From Planctomycetota bacterium (GTDB lineage: Bacteria; Planctomycetota; Phycisphaerae; Phycisphaerales; Phycisphaeraceae), in the NCBI GenBank assembly GCA_021413865.1, contig JAIOPN010000004.1, forward strand, positions 16,898 to 80,897: DNA of 64,000 nt, read 5' to 3'. Made by a program: the position numbers and the translations under genes. Positions 16,783 through 24,725 of the stretch are shown one piece after another (position 1 is the first letter of the stretch; every line of letters starts with the position of its first letter). The notes under the pieces were generated by a model, which did no database searches, was not told the DNA's origin, and saw only the letters and a list, made by a program, of their open reading frames with translations.

Positions 16783-17574
16783 ATGCTGCGACGATTCTGG
16801 AGAAAAGCCTGGGCGATCGTGAGCGTCAACCACGCGCTCATGAACGAGTACCGCGCCGAGATCGTGCTCTGGGCGCTCTCCGGGTTGCTGCCGCTGGTCC
16901 TGATGGGCGTCTGGATGAACGTAAGCCGCGGCGGGCAGTTCGGGATGCAGCCGGTGGATTTCGCGCGGTATTTCTTCGCCGTGTTCGTGATCGGGCAGTT
17001 CACGACCGTCTGGGTGGTATGGGAGTTCGAGGGGGATGTCGTGGAGGGCCGGCTGTCGCCGCTGCTGCTCCAGCCGATCGACCCGGTGGTGCGTTACCTG
17101 GGCATGCACGTGGGGGAACGGATCACGCGGGTGGTGTTCATCGTGCTGTTCTGCGCGGTCTTTTTCGGGCTCTACCCGGGGGCGGTCTGGTGGCCGGGCT
17201 GGGCGAATCTGGGCACGGCGATGATCGTGGTGGCGCTGGCGTTCGCGATGCGGTTCGCCATGCAGTACACCGTGGCGCTCGTAGGGTTCTGGACCGAGCG
17301 GGCCAGCGCGATCGAGAGCCTGACGTTCCTCTGCTTCATGTTCCTGGCGGGCCGGATCGCGCCGCTGGCGGTCTATCCCGAGGGGCTGCGGCGGGTGCTC
17401 TGGTGGACGCCCTTTCCCTACATCGTGGATTTCCCGGTCACGATCCTGCTGGGGCACGAGGCCGACCCCTGGCCGAAGGCCGCGGTGATGCTCGGCTGGC
17501 TGGCGTTCTTCATCCTGCTCAACCGCATCACGTGGCGGCGGGGCCTGCGGCACTACTCGGCGATGGGGGCCTGA
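16783..17574 (+). CDS. ABC-2 family permease (DUF990 type), subunit 1
   Basis: 263 residues with six hydrophobic segments. The motif 'EGDVVEGRLSPLLLQPIDPV' in the first half and 'AGRIAPLAVYPEGLRRVLWW' towards the end are characteristic of ABC2_membrane_6/DUF990 proteins. It starts nine bases after the ATPase gene and is followed six bases later by its paralogue, so the pair probably forms a heterodimeric channel. Confidence 0.85.
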   Translation: MLRRFWRKAWAIVSVNHALMNEYRAEIVLWALSGLLPLVLMGVWMNVSRGGQFGMQPVDFARYFFAVFVIGQFTTVWVVWEFEGDVVEGRLSPLLLQPIDPVVRYLGMHVGERITRVVFIVLFCAVFFGLYPGAVWWPGWANLGTAMIVVALAFAMRFAMQYTVALVGFWTERASAIESLTFLCFMFLAGRIAPLAVYPEGLRRVLWWTPFPYIVDFPVTILLGHEADPWPKAAVMLGWLAFFILLNRITWRRGLRHYSAMGA

Positions 17575-17579
17575 GCGCG

Positions 17580-18362
17580 ATGCGGCGATACCTCAACATG
17601 CTCCGCCACTTTTGGGCCACCTCGCTGGCGGCCGAGATGGAGTACCGCCTCAACTTCGCCGTCGCCGCGGCCACCGCCACGCTGGGGCTGATCGGGAGCC
17701 TGTTCGGCCTGTGGCTCTTCTTCAGCAGGGGCGGCACGCTCGGCGGCTGGACGTGGGACCAGTCGCTCGTCGTGATGGGCATCTTCACGGTGCTCGAGGG
17801 CGTGAGCGCGACGCTGCTCACCCCGAACCTCGGCCGGCTCGTCAGCCACGTGCGCACCGGCACGCTCGACTTCGTGCTGCTCAAGCCGATCGACTCGCAG
17901 TTCTGGCTCTCGACGCGTTACTTCTCGCCCGGCGGGCTGCCCGACGTGGCGTTCGGCGTGATCGTGACCGGCGTCGCGGCGTGGCGGCTGGGCCTGGAGC
18001 CGGTGAACATGCTGCTAAGCCTCGCGCCGCTGGCCACCGCGTGCGTCGTGCTCTACAGCCTCTGGTTTCTGCTCGCCACGACCGGCATCTGGTTCGTGAA
18101 GATCTACAACGCCACCGAGGTGCTCCGCTCGCTGCTCGAATCGGGCCGGTTCCCCTCCTCCGCTTACCCGGCGGCGTGGCGCTTCGCCTTCACGTTCATC
18201 CTCCCGGTGGCGTTCATGACGACGGTGCCGGCACGGGTGATGCTCGGCCGGGGCGGCGCCGCGTGGCCGATCGCGAGCCTCGGCGTGGCTGTGGTGCTGT
18301 TCGCCTGCTCACGGCTCTTCTGGCGTTTCGCCCTGCGGTATTACACCAGTGCGTCGAGTTGA
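17580..18362 (+). CDS. ABC-2 family permease (DUF990 type), subunit 2
   Basis: 260 residues from ATG 17580, with about six membrane segments. It contains the family block 'HVRTGTLDFVLLKPIDSQFW', equivalent to the one in the preceding gene, and 'LRSLLESGRFPSSAYP'. It is the third gene of the exporter operon. The shared motif and the order ATPase-permease-permease support a heteromeric transporter. Confidence 0.85.
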   Translation: MRRYLNMLRHFWATSLAAEMEYRLNFAVAAATATLGLIGSLFGLWLFFSRGGTLGGWTWDQSLVVMGIFTVLEGVSATLLTPNLGRLVSHVRTGTLDFVLLKPIDSQFWLSTRYFSPGGLPDVAFGVIVTGVAAWRLGLEPVNMLLSLAPLATACVVLYSLWFLLATTGIWFVKIYNATEVLRSLLESGRFPSSAYPAAWRFAFTFILPVAFMTTVPARVMLGRGGAAWPIASLGVAVVLFACSRLFWRFALRYYTSASS

Positions 18363-18410
18363 GGCGCCGAACAAAGTAGAATCCACCAACCGCCCCTCCC
18401 CGAGGTCCCC

Positions 18411-19244
18411 ATGCCCGGACGACTCACACCCCAGCAGGTCGCGTTCTTCAAGGCCGAGGGCTACACGCTCTTCAACCAGCCCGTTTTCCCTGCCGCGAAG
18501 TTCGACGACCTCCGGCAGCACTTCGAGCAGATGCTCGCCGTCTGGCCCAGGCGATCCGGGGGGCTGTCGCCCGAGGCGATGGACGTCCCCCACTTCACCG
18601 ACCCCACGCTCTTCAAGTGGCTGCTCGCCGACGAGGTGCTCGACGTGGTCGAATCCGTGATCGGGCCGGACATCGCCCTCTGGTCGAGCCATTTCATCTG
18701 CAAACCACCGGGCGTCGGCAAGCGCGTCCCCTGGCACGAGGACTCCTTCTACTGGGGCAAGGTGCTCGACCCCATGGAGGTCGTCACCGTCTGGCTGGCC
18801 ATCGACTACTCCGGCCCAGAGAACGGCTGCATGCGCGTCATCCCCCGCACGCACAACAACGGCTATTCGCAATACGACCCCGTCAAAGACCCCACGAAAG
18901 AGGTCTTCGGCATCGAGATCAAGCAGGAACTCATCGACGAAACCAAGGCGGTGGACTTCAAGCTGCAGCCCAACGAGGCGTCGCTCCACCACGCCAAGCT
19001 GATCCACGGCTCGAACCCCAACACCAGCGCCGTGCGCCGCTGTGGCTACACCATGCGGTACATCCCTACCACCACGCGCTTCCAGCCCGAGTTCCGCAAG
19101 AGCATCCCGGGGTTTCAGATTTATCTCGCGCGCGGTAAGGACCGTGCCGGCAACGCCTATGGCGATCCGACGAAGGTGAACGAGGCGTGGCTGAACGCAC
19201 GGCCGGACGAGCAGGCGAGGATCAAGGCGCTGGTGAGCGGGTGA
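18411..19244 (+). CDS. Phytanoyl-CoA dioxygenase family protein
   Basis: 277 residues of the Fe(II)/2-oxoglutarate oxygenase family. The metal triad can be read as His and Asp in 'PWHEDSFYW' plus the distal His in 'KLIHGSNPN'; the 2-oxoglutarate-binding Arg is probably in 'RRCGYTMRYIP'. The N-terminal 'LTPQQVAFFKAEGYTLF' is typical. The substrate cannot be told; planctomycetes carry many such genes. It is a single gene between the ABC operon and the convergent lpxA. Confidence 0.8.
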   Translation: MPGRLTPQQVAFFKAEGYTLFNQPVFPAAKFDDLRQHFEQMLAVWPRRSGGLSPEAMDVPHFTDPTLFKWLLADEVLDVVESVIGPDIALWSSHFICKPPGVGKRVPWHEDSFYWGKVLDPMEVVTVWLAIDYSGPENGCMRVIPRTHNNGYSQYDPVKDPTKEVFGIEIKQELIDETKAVDFKLQPNEASLHHAKLIHGSNPNTSAVRRCGYTMRYIPTTTRFQPEFRKSIPGFQIYLARGKDRAGNAYGDPTKVNEAWLNARPDEQARIKALVSG

Positions 19245-19250
19245 GGCGCC

Positions 19251-20063
19251 TTATTCGTCCGAATCCTCGACCTGCTCCGACCCGCCGTACGCGGTGATGC
19301 CGCGCTTGGTGGATCGGATGAAGTCGATGAACTCCTGGCAGAGCGGGTCGGCGCCGACGCGGCGTTCGATGGTTTCGACCGCCGTGTCATTGGCCAGGCC
19401 GCGGCGGAAGAAGATGTCGAACGCCTCCTGCAGGTTCTCGATGCGCTCGCGATAGCCCGCGCGGCGGAGACCGACGAGGTTCAGCGAGCTGATGCGGCGC
19501 GGGTTGTAAACCGTGCAGAACGGCGGCACATCCTGCGTCACCCCGCGGGTGCCGGCGAGCATGGACATCCGCCCCATGCGGCAGAACTGGTGCACGCAGG
19601 CGTTCCCGCCCAGGGTGACCGAGTCGCCGACGCGGGCGTGGCCACCGACCAGCGAGCCGTTGACGAAGGTGCATGTGTTGCCGATGACCACGTCGTGGCC
19701 GACGTGGCTGTTGACCATGAGGTAGTTGCGGTCGCCCAGCGTGGTGGCGTGCGCCCCCGTGGCGCGGTGGATGGTGACGCCCTCGCGGACGATGTTCTCA
19801 TCACCCATGACGACGCCGGCGCCCTCGGTGGCGGGGGCGAACTTGCGGTCCTGCGGCTCGAGGCCGATCACGGACTGAGGATAGAAGACGTTGCCGCGCC
19901 CGATGACCAACGGCCCATTGAGCGTGACCCGCTCGTGGAGCATCGTCCCCTCGCCGATCACGACGCGGCCGGTGATGCTGCACCACGGGCCGACCTTCAC
20001 CCCCGCCGCCAGCTCGGCGCGTGGGTCGATGATCGCGGTGGGATGGATGTCTGAGCCGGGCAT
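19251..20063 (-). CDS. lpxA: Acyl-ACP--UDP-N-acetylglucosamine O-acyltransferase
   Basis: 270 residues from ATG 20063 ('MPGSDIHPTAIIDP'). The left-handed beta-helix hexapeptide repeats start at once ('IHPTAIIDPRAELAAGVKVG'). LpxA signatures are 'EPQDRKFA', 'HRATGAHATTLGDRNYLM' with the catalytic His in 'NSHVGHDVVIG', and 'GLRRAGYRERI' in the C-terminal helical part. LpxA transfers the first acyl chain of lipid A, so the organism probably makes an outer membrane lipid A. No other lpx genes are adjacent. Confidence 0.88.
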   Translation of the reverse strand: MPGSDIHPTAIIDPRAELAAGVKVGPWCSITGRVVIGEGTMLHERVTLNGPLVIGRGNVFYPQSVIGLEPQDRKFAPATEGAGVVMGDENIVREGVTIHRATGAHATTLGDRNYLMVNSHVGHDVVIGNTCTFVNGSLVGGHARVGDSVTLGGNACVHQFCRMGRMSMLAGTRGVTQDVPPFCTVYNPRRISSLNLVGLRRAGYRERIENLQEAFDIFFRRGLANDTAVETIERRVGADPLCQEFIDFIRSTKRGITAYGGSEQVEDSDE

Positions 20064-20251
20064 AAGCCCGACAGCGTAGCAGAGAGGGCGGAGAGAGAGA
20101 AAACCCCCGGCGCGCGGGTCCTGAAAAAATGGTCTCCGTCGCGGCGGCGGGCGTACCTTGTCCTTGTCAGTGCGTATAATCCCCGCGTCGTCGTTCAGCC
20201 GCACCGGCATCTTGCCGATGCGCCCACGGGGAACACGACAGGGACCGAACC

Positions 20252-20659
20252 ATGCCCACCACCGCCCTGACGTCCGACACCATCACCCAAGGCATCCGCG
20301 TGGACGCCCACGCCTTTTACCTCCCCGACGAGTCCGACCCGACCATCGGCAAATACCTCTTCGGCTACCGCATCAGCATCACCAACGAGGGCGACGCCCC
20401 GGCGCAGCTCGTCTCCCGCCACTGGCTGATCATCGACGCGGACGGCCACCGCGAGGAAGTGAACGGCCCGGGCGTCGTCGGCAAGACGCCCCGCCTCGAG
20501 CCCGGCGAATCCTTCGAGTACACCAGCCACTGCCCCTTGGGCACCGAGTGGGGCACCATGCAGGGCGAGTACCAGATGAAACGCGACGACGGCACCCCCT
20601 TCGAGGCCAGGATCGGCCGCTTCTTCCTCACGCGCCAGCACGAGGCGAAAACGGCATAA
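20252..20659 (+). CDS. apaG: ApaG-family protein
   Basis: 135 residues covering the whole ApaG/DUF525 beta-sandwich: 'GIRVDAHAFYLPDES', 'YRISITNEGDAPAQLVSRHW', 'GPGVVGKTPRLEPGESFEYT' and 'GTMQGEYQM'. ApaG has been linked to Co2+ resistance and, as a domain, to diadenosine tetraphosphate metabolism; its precise role is not settled. It is a monocistronic gene, divergent from lpxA and convergent with the next gene. Confidence 0.92.
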   Translation: MPTTALTSDTITQGIRVDAHAFYLPDESDPTIGKYLFGYRISITNEGDAPAQLVSRHWLIIDADGHREEVNGPGVVGKTPRLEPGESFEYTSHCPLGTEWGTMQGEYQMKRDDGTPFEARIGRFFLTRQHEAKTA

Positions 20660-20666
20660 GTTTCAG

Positions 20667-20700
20667 TCTGATGAGACAGGCGCCCGGCCGCCGATCAGAC
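20667..20700. terminator. Candidate bidirectional hairpin between convergent genes
   Basis: GTCTGAT (20667-20673) and ATCAGAC (20694-20700) form a 7-bp inverted repeat around a GC-rich loop that can pair further. It lies in the gap between apaG and the convergent hypothetical gene, overlapping the stop of the latter. There is no T-run, so terminator function is uncertain. Confidence 0.35.
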
Positions 20701-21303
20701 GATCAGCCACGCGACAAAAACAATCTCCACCGCCAGAACCGCGGCGACCATGATCGCCGTGCGGAGCGCTTTGCCGCGCCGCGCCGCCTCGTCGTGGGCA
20801 CGCCGTGGCACCATGCGGAGCTGCGGCTCGCCGGCGGTCGGGCAGTATTCGGGCGAATAGCCCCGCCGCGCCTGGTCCTGGATGATCGCGATGATCAGGT
20901 TGGCGTCGAACGACGAGAGGCCCAAGCGCTTCCCGAGCTTGAGAAGTTCATCGCGTGACTCGGGGCGGAGGAGCGTCCCCTCCATCTCGGCGGCGGTGCG
21001 CACGGCCATGACCCAGCGCGGGTCCGCGGGGTCCTTGATCGGGGCGCCGAAGGAATCATTTGTAAGCGACGAGTGGGGATCGGCCGGCTTCACCGCCACG
21101 CGGACAGGCCCGTTCGGGAGCACCCCCCGCAGGGGCGACTCGTCCTCCGAGCGCACCAGGCGCAGCCGCGTCTGCTCCAGCGCGTGCAGCGCCCGGCCCA
21201 CCCGCGCGGGCTCCGCGCCGCTCACGGGTGATACACCCGCGTGCGCCGTCAATCGGGGTTGAGATAAGCGATCGCCCACCGGACGATCGTGCTGACCCTT
21301 CAC
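20695..21303 (-). CDS. Conserved hypothetical protein with C-terminal membrane anchor
   Basis: 202 residues if started at GTG 21303; the frame is open to 21492 but the extra part is Arg-rich and unlike protein. It has a polar N-terminal half, a helical block 'RWVMAVRTAAEMEGTLLRPE' followed by 'LLKLGKRLGLSSFDANLIIAI', and a single C-terminal helix 'TAIMVAAVLAVEIVFVAWLIV', so it is probably a tail-anchored protein facing the cytoplasm. I recall a similar 'RTAAEMEG...LGLRPFDANLIIAI' pattern as a planctomycete-specific hypothetical, but cannot name a function. Confidence 0.6.
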   Translation of the reverse strand: MKGQHDRPVGDRLSQPRLTAHAGVSPVSGAEPARVGRALHALEQTRLRLVRSEDESPLRGVLPNGPVRVAVKPADPHSSLTNDSFGAPIKDPADPRWVMAVRTAAEMEGTLLRPESRDELLKLGKRLGLSSFDANLIIAIIQDQARRGYSPEYCPTAGEPQLRMVPRRAHDEAARRGKALRTAIMVAAVLAVEIVFVAWLIV

Positions 21304-21328
21304 GGCTGACCCTCTTTTCGCGTCTTCC

Positions 21329-21348
21329 CGCCGGCGCAACGGCCGGCG
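21329..21348. other. GC-rich hairpin in the rimO/hypothetical intergenic region
   Basis: CGCCGGC (21329-21335) and GCCGGCG (21342-21348) flank a 6-base loop. It lies in a 233-base gap (21304-21536) that contains no convincing gene, downstream of rimO on the minus strand. It could end rimO transcription or sit in the leader of the next gene. Confidence 0.25.
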
Positions 21349-21536
21349 AACTCCGAAGCCAAACCTACCACCGAAACCGCGACATGGAAGCCTTTTTCGC
21401 CACGAATCAGGGCGATATCTCCCCAATCCACGCGAGGGTCCGCATAACTGGGTTGTCTTGTTCGATTGGCGAATCTGGGCGACCACCGCCAAGCCCGATG
21501 ACGTGTCCGCGACTCGTCGGGGTCCGCCGCCCCGCC

Positions 21537-23129
21537 CTACCGGATGACCGGCAGCGACAGCCCCGAGGTCAAATCCTCGATCGGCTTGGCGATCAGGTCG
21601 TACCCGTCAGCATCAACGATCTTGCAACGCACGATCTCGCCGGGCGAGAGGGCTTGGCGTGACTGCACGAACGTGACGCCGTCGATCTGCGGGGCCTGGT
21701 TGGGCCCCCGGCCAGCGAAGAGTTGACCGCCCTTGCCCACGCCCGTGGTCGCCTTCCCCGCCGAACGCGTCGCGCCGTCGATCAGAACCTCCACCGCGTC
21801 TCCACGCTCGGCGGCGGCGCGGTTGCGGGCGAACGCCACCTCCTGCTGGACGGTCATCAGTTCGTCCACGCGGCGCTTCACGACCTCGGCCGGCACCGCC
21901 CCGCCCCTGTCGCACATCGTCCCCGCCGGCGTGCCGGGCTCGGGGGAATACGGGAAGACACCCATCGCGTCGAACCCGAAGTCGCGCACGAAGCGGACCA
22001 GTTCCCTGTGCTGCTCCTCCGTCTCGCCGGGGAAGCCGGAGATGAAGGTCGTGCGGATCGACATGCCCGGCAGCTTGCGGAGCTTGGCCAGGAGCGTCTC
22101 GATCAGCTTCCGGCTCGTCTTACGGCGCATCCCGTCCAGCACGTCGTCGTTGATGTGCTGCAGCGGCATGTCGATGTATTTCACCACCGTCGAGAGCGAG
22201 GCGATCGACTCGATCATCCCGTCGGTGAAACAGGAGGGGTAGGCGTACATCAGCCTCACCCAGCCGGTGCCCGCGTTCTCACGCACGCAGCTGTCGAGCT
22301 CGCGCAGCATGCCGGACAGGCCCTCGGCATAACCAATATCGGTGCCGTAGCTCGTCGTGTCCTGGCCGATGAGGTTCAGCTCCACCGCGCCGTCGGCGAT
22401 CAGTTCCCGCGCCTCGCCCAGGATGCGGTCGACCGGCTTGGACCGCATCTTGCCGCGGATCGAGGGGATGGTGCAGAAGGCGCAGTTCTGGTTGCACCCC
22501 TCGGAGACGCGCAAGTAGGCGTAGTGGCGCGGCGTGAGCCGCAGCCGGGCCGCGTCGGACTCGAAATAACCCTGGCCCTCAACGCTCTTCTCGGTGAGCC
22601 CGCGGTCCTTGCGGGCGGCGGTCGCGTTGGCGGCGATGCTGGAATAGACCGGAAGCTCGACGTGCAAGTCGTTGCGCTGCTCCCGCCCGCCCGAGCCGCG
22701 CACCGCATCGACGATGCGGTCGCGGTCGAACACGCCCACCATCGCGTCGATGTCCGGGCACCAGTCGAGCATCTTGGCCCGGTGCCGCTGCACCAGGCAC
22801 CCGGCCACGATCAGCCGCTTGATCTGCCCCTTCTTCTTGAGCTTCGCCGCGGCGCGGATCTCGGCGACCGACTCGTCCTTCGACGCCTCGAGGAACCCGC
22901 AGGTGTTCACCACGACGGCGTCGGCCGCTTCACCGTGCGACACGGGGACAAGCCCGTCCTCGGCCAGCAAACCGAGCATCTTTTCGCTGTCCACCAGGTT
23001 CTTCGGGCACCCCAGACTGACGAACGAGACGGTCCGCACCGCCGCTGTTTTAGCGCGCGACGCAGACGGCTTGCCACGCGGCTTAGGCGCACGGCCGCGT
23101 GATTTGGATTGGCTTGAGGTCTTGCCCAT
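21537..23129 (-). CDS. rimO: Ribosomal protein S12 methylthiotransferase
   Basis: 530 residues from ATG 23129 ('MGKTSSQSKSRG'), with a Lys/Arg-rich N-terminal extension before the core. The core has the UPF0004 domain ('VSFVSLGCPKNLVDSE', 'VVNTCGFLEASKDES', 'IVAGCLVQRH'), the radical-SAM cluster 'CNQNCAFCTIPSIRGKMRSK', and a C-terminal TRAM domain ending 'GYDLIAKPI'. RimO methylthiolates an Asp of S12. It is longer than the usual 430-450 residues because of the leader and an insert around 'RDRIVDAVRGSGG'. Confidence 0.92.
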   Translation of the reverse strand: MGKTSSQSKSRGRAPKPRGKPSASRAKTAAVRTVSFVSLGCPKNLVDSEKMLGLLAEDGLVPVSHGEAADAVVVNTCGFLEASKDESVAEIRAAAKLKKKGQIKRLIVAGCLVQRHRAKMLDWCPDIDAMVGVFDRDRIVDAVRGSGGREQRNDLHVELPVYSSIAANATAARKDRGLTEKSVEGQGYFESDAARLRLTPRHYAYLRVSEGCNQNCAFCTIPSIRGKMRSKPVDRILGEARELIADGAVELNLIGQDTTSYGTDIGYAEGLSGMLRELDSCVRENAGTGWVRLMYAYPSCFTDGMIESIASLSTVVKYIDMPLQHINDDVLDGMRRKTSRKLIETLLAKLRKLPGMSIRTTFISGFPGETEEQHRELVRFVRDFGFDAMGVFPYSPEPGTPAGTMCDRGGAVPAEVVKRRVDELMTVQQEVAFARNRAAAERGDAVEVLIDGATRSAGKATTGVGKGGQLFAGRGPNQAPQIDGVTFVQSRQALSPGEIVRCKIVDADGYDLIAKPIEDLTSGLSLPVIR

Positions 23130-23172
23130 GGAGGCCCAGTTGAAAGACCGGGCATTGTACCCCAAAACCGCC

Positions 23173-24537
23173 TCAGAATCCCTTCCCGATCAACGGCGTG
23201 CAGTTGTTGGGCACCCGGTTGAACTGCACGACCTTCTTGCCGAACTTGCCCAGGGTGTTCTCGATGACGACGAAGTCGATCGGGAGGATCTTGGCGTTCC
23301 AGTGGTCGCCGATGCCGCGGATGGCGACGTCGAGCATGGTGACCACCTGCTGGGCGAGGGGCTCCTCGGAATCGAGCGTGATCGCGCCGTAGAACTCCTG
23401 GCACTCGGTGTAGCCGGAGTTGTGCGTGCCGGTGTAGGGCTTGAGGCGGGAGAGGTCGTCGAGCTTGACGCCGAACTTCTCGTTGACCACGGCGGTGCGG
23501 GCGCGGAAGTAATCGACCAGCGCCTGCTCCTGGTGCTTGGCGGGCTTGTTGTTCTTCACGATGTCGACGTAGGCGTTGAAGCCGGTCTTGTAGGCACCAT
23601 CGACGAAGTCGAACCACCACTGCTGGTCCTTCGTGGGCTTGCCCATGACAATGGAGCGGCGGATGCAGGAGGTGAGGCCGTCGCGCTTGGGGGCGACGCC
23701 CAGGTGGACCCAGTCGCCCTTGTTGATGCGGCGGTTCAGGGCCTTGCCGATGAGGGTGCGGTTGGCCTCGTTGGCGCCGACCATGACGTCAAAGCCGTTC
23801 TCCTCGCCGCCCAGTTCCATGCCGACTAGGTACGCCCAGCCGGCGACCTGCGTCTCGAGCATGCCGGGCTTGATGACGGCAACCATGGCCCGCATCATCG
23901 CGTCGGCGATGACGTTGGCGTCGCGGATCAGCTCCATTTCACGGTCGGACTTGAGGTTCTTGATCTTCTGGTAGAGGAGCTGGGCATCGACGACGTTCTC
24001 GCTGCCGAAGAGGCCGTTGAGGTAGTCGATGACGCCGGCGGGCACGACCTGCCGCGGCGTGAGCAGCGCGACCTTGCGGACGTCGCCCATTTTCTTGCCG
24101 GTGGCGGCCTCGAAGACTTCCTCCAGGCGCACGGCGCGGATCGGGTATTTCTCGTCGGCGAGCTGGAGCAGCTCCACCTTGTGCACCTTGGCGTTGGCGC
24201 GGAAGGCGAGTTGCTCGGCGATGTAGCCGCCCTCGAGCCCGGCCGTGATGTGGAAGCCGGTCGGCCCGATGATGCCGGCGATCTGCTCGATGGAGATGTT
24301 GGTGTTGCCGCCCAGGTAGGGCACGTCGCCGTTGTAGTGCTCGTCGCTGAAGGCGAAGCCGGCGTCGAAGCCCGCCTCCTTGAGCGCCTTGGCGACGCGC
24401 TTCTGCCGGGCCACGAACTCGGCGGTGGGCACGGCCAGGTCCTTCTTCACCGTGGGGCAGAAGGCGAGGATTTTCTCGACCGCCTTGTACTCGGCGCGGA
24501 ACTTGGGGAGACGCTTGGCACCGATTCCCTTGGGCAT
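23173..24537 (-). CDS. M24-family metallopeptidase homologue (aminopeptidase P-like), divergent metal site
   Basis: 454 residues from ATG 24537, preceded by the ribosome-binding sequence AAGGTG. The N-terminal creatinase-like domain (to about 220) and the C-terminal pita-bread domain ('MELIRDANVIADAMMRAMVA' onward) are recognisable. The usual metal ligands are partly lost: 'DWVHLGVAPKRDGLTSCIRR' takes the place of the two Asp motifs, while His in 'GTHNSGYTE' and Glu in 'VVIENTLG' remain. It may be a non-peptidase or use another metal arrangement. It sits in its own unit between rimO and a polysaccharide-degradation group. Confidence 0.72.
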   Translation of the reverse strand: MPKGIGAKRLPKFRAEYKAVEKILAFCPTVKKDLAVPTAEFVARQKRVAKALKEAGFDAGFAFSDEHYNGDVPYLGGNTNISIEQIAGIIGPTGFHITAGLEGGYIAEQLAFRANAKVHKVELLQLADEKYPIRAVRLEEVFEAATGKKMGDVRKVALLTPRQVVPAGVIDYLNGLFGSENVVDAQLLYQKIKNLKSDREMELIRDANVIADAMMRAMVAVIKPGMLETQVAGWAYLVGMELGGEENGFDVMVGANEANRTLIGKALNRRINKGDWVHLGVAPKRDGLTSCIRRSIVMGKPTKDQQWWFDFVDGAYKTGFNAYVDIVKNNKPAKHQEQALVDYFRARTAVVNEKFGVKLDDLSRLKPYTGTHNSGYTECQEFYGAITLDSEEPLAQQVVTMLDVAIRGIGDHWNAKILPIDFVVIENTLGKFGKKVVQFNRVPNNCTPLIGKGF

Positions 24538-24637
24538 TGGATTCACCTTTGAAGAGTGCGGATTTACCGTTGAACGGGGCCAATAAACTAACGGAATGAG
24601 CGGGCGTCGGCCAATCACGGGGTCCGCCGAACGGCAC

Positions 24638-24725
24638 GTTAGCCGCCGGGTTCACCCGGCGCTCTCTTGAACAACGAAATCGCCCCGCCGCCGGCGGCGA
24701 TCGTCGGGCGAGCCCGACGGCTAAC
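24638..24725. repeat. Inverted pair of 24-nt hairpin repeats (REP/BIME-like)
   Basis: Copy 1 is at 24638-24661 (+) and copy 2 at 24702-24725 (-). Each reads GTTAGC, then an 8-base stem, TC, and the complementary 8-base stem. Stems are CGCCGGGT/ACCCGGCG in copy 1 and CGTCGGGC/GCCCGACG in copy 2. The two differing pairs are both compensatory (C-G to T-A and T-A to C-G). Copy 2 ends directly at the stop codon of the gene at 24726. Confidence 0.7.

Noticed and set aside
15892..17553. 553-codon minus-strand frame opposite the ABC transporter
   Set aside because: His/Arg/Glu-rich shadow; the plus strand carries complete Walker and permease motifs.
21723..23102. 459-codon plus-strand frame opposite rimO
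   Set aside because: The radical-SAM and TRAM motifs are on the minus strand.
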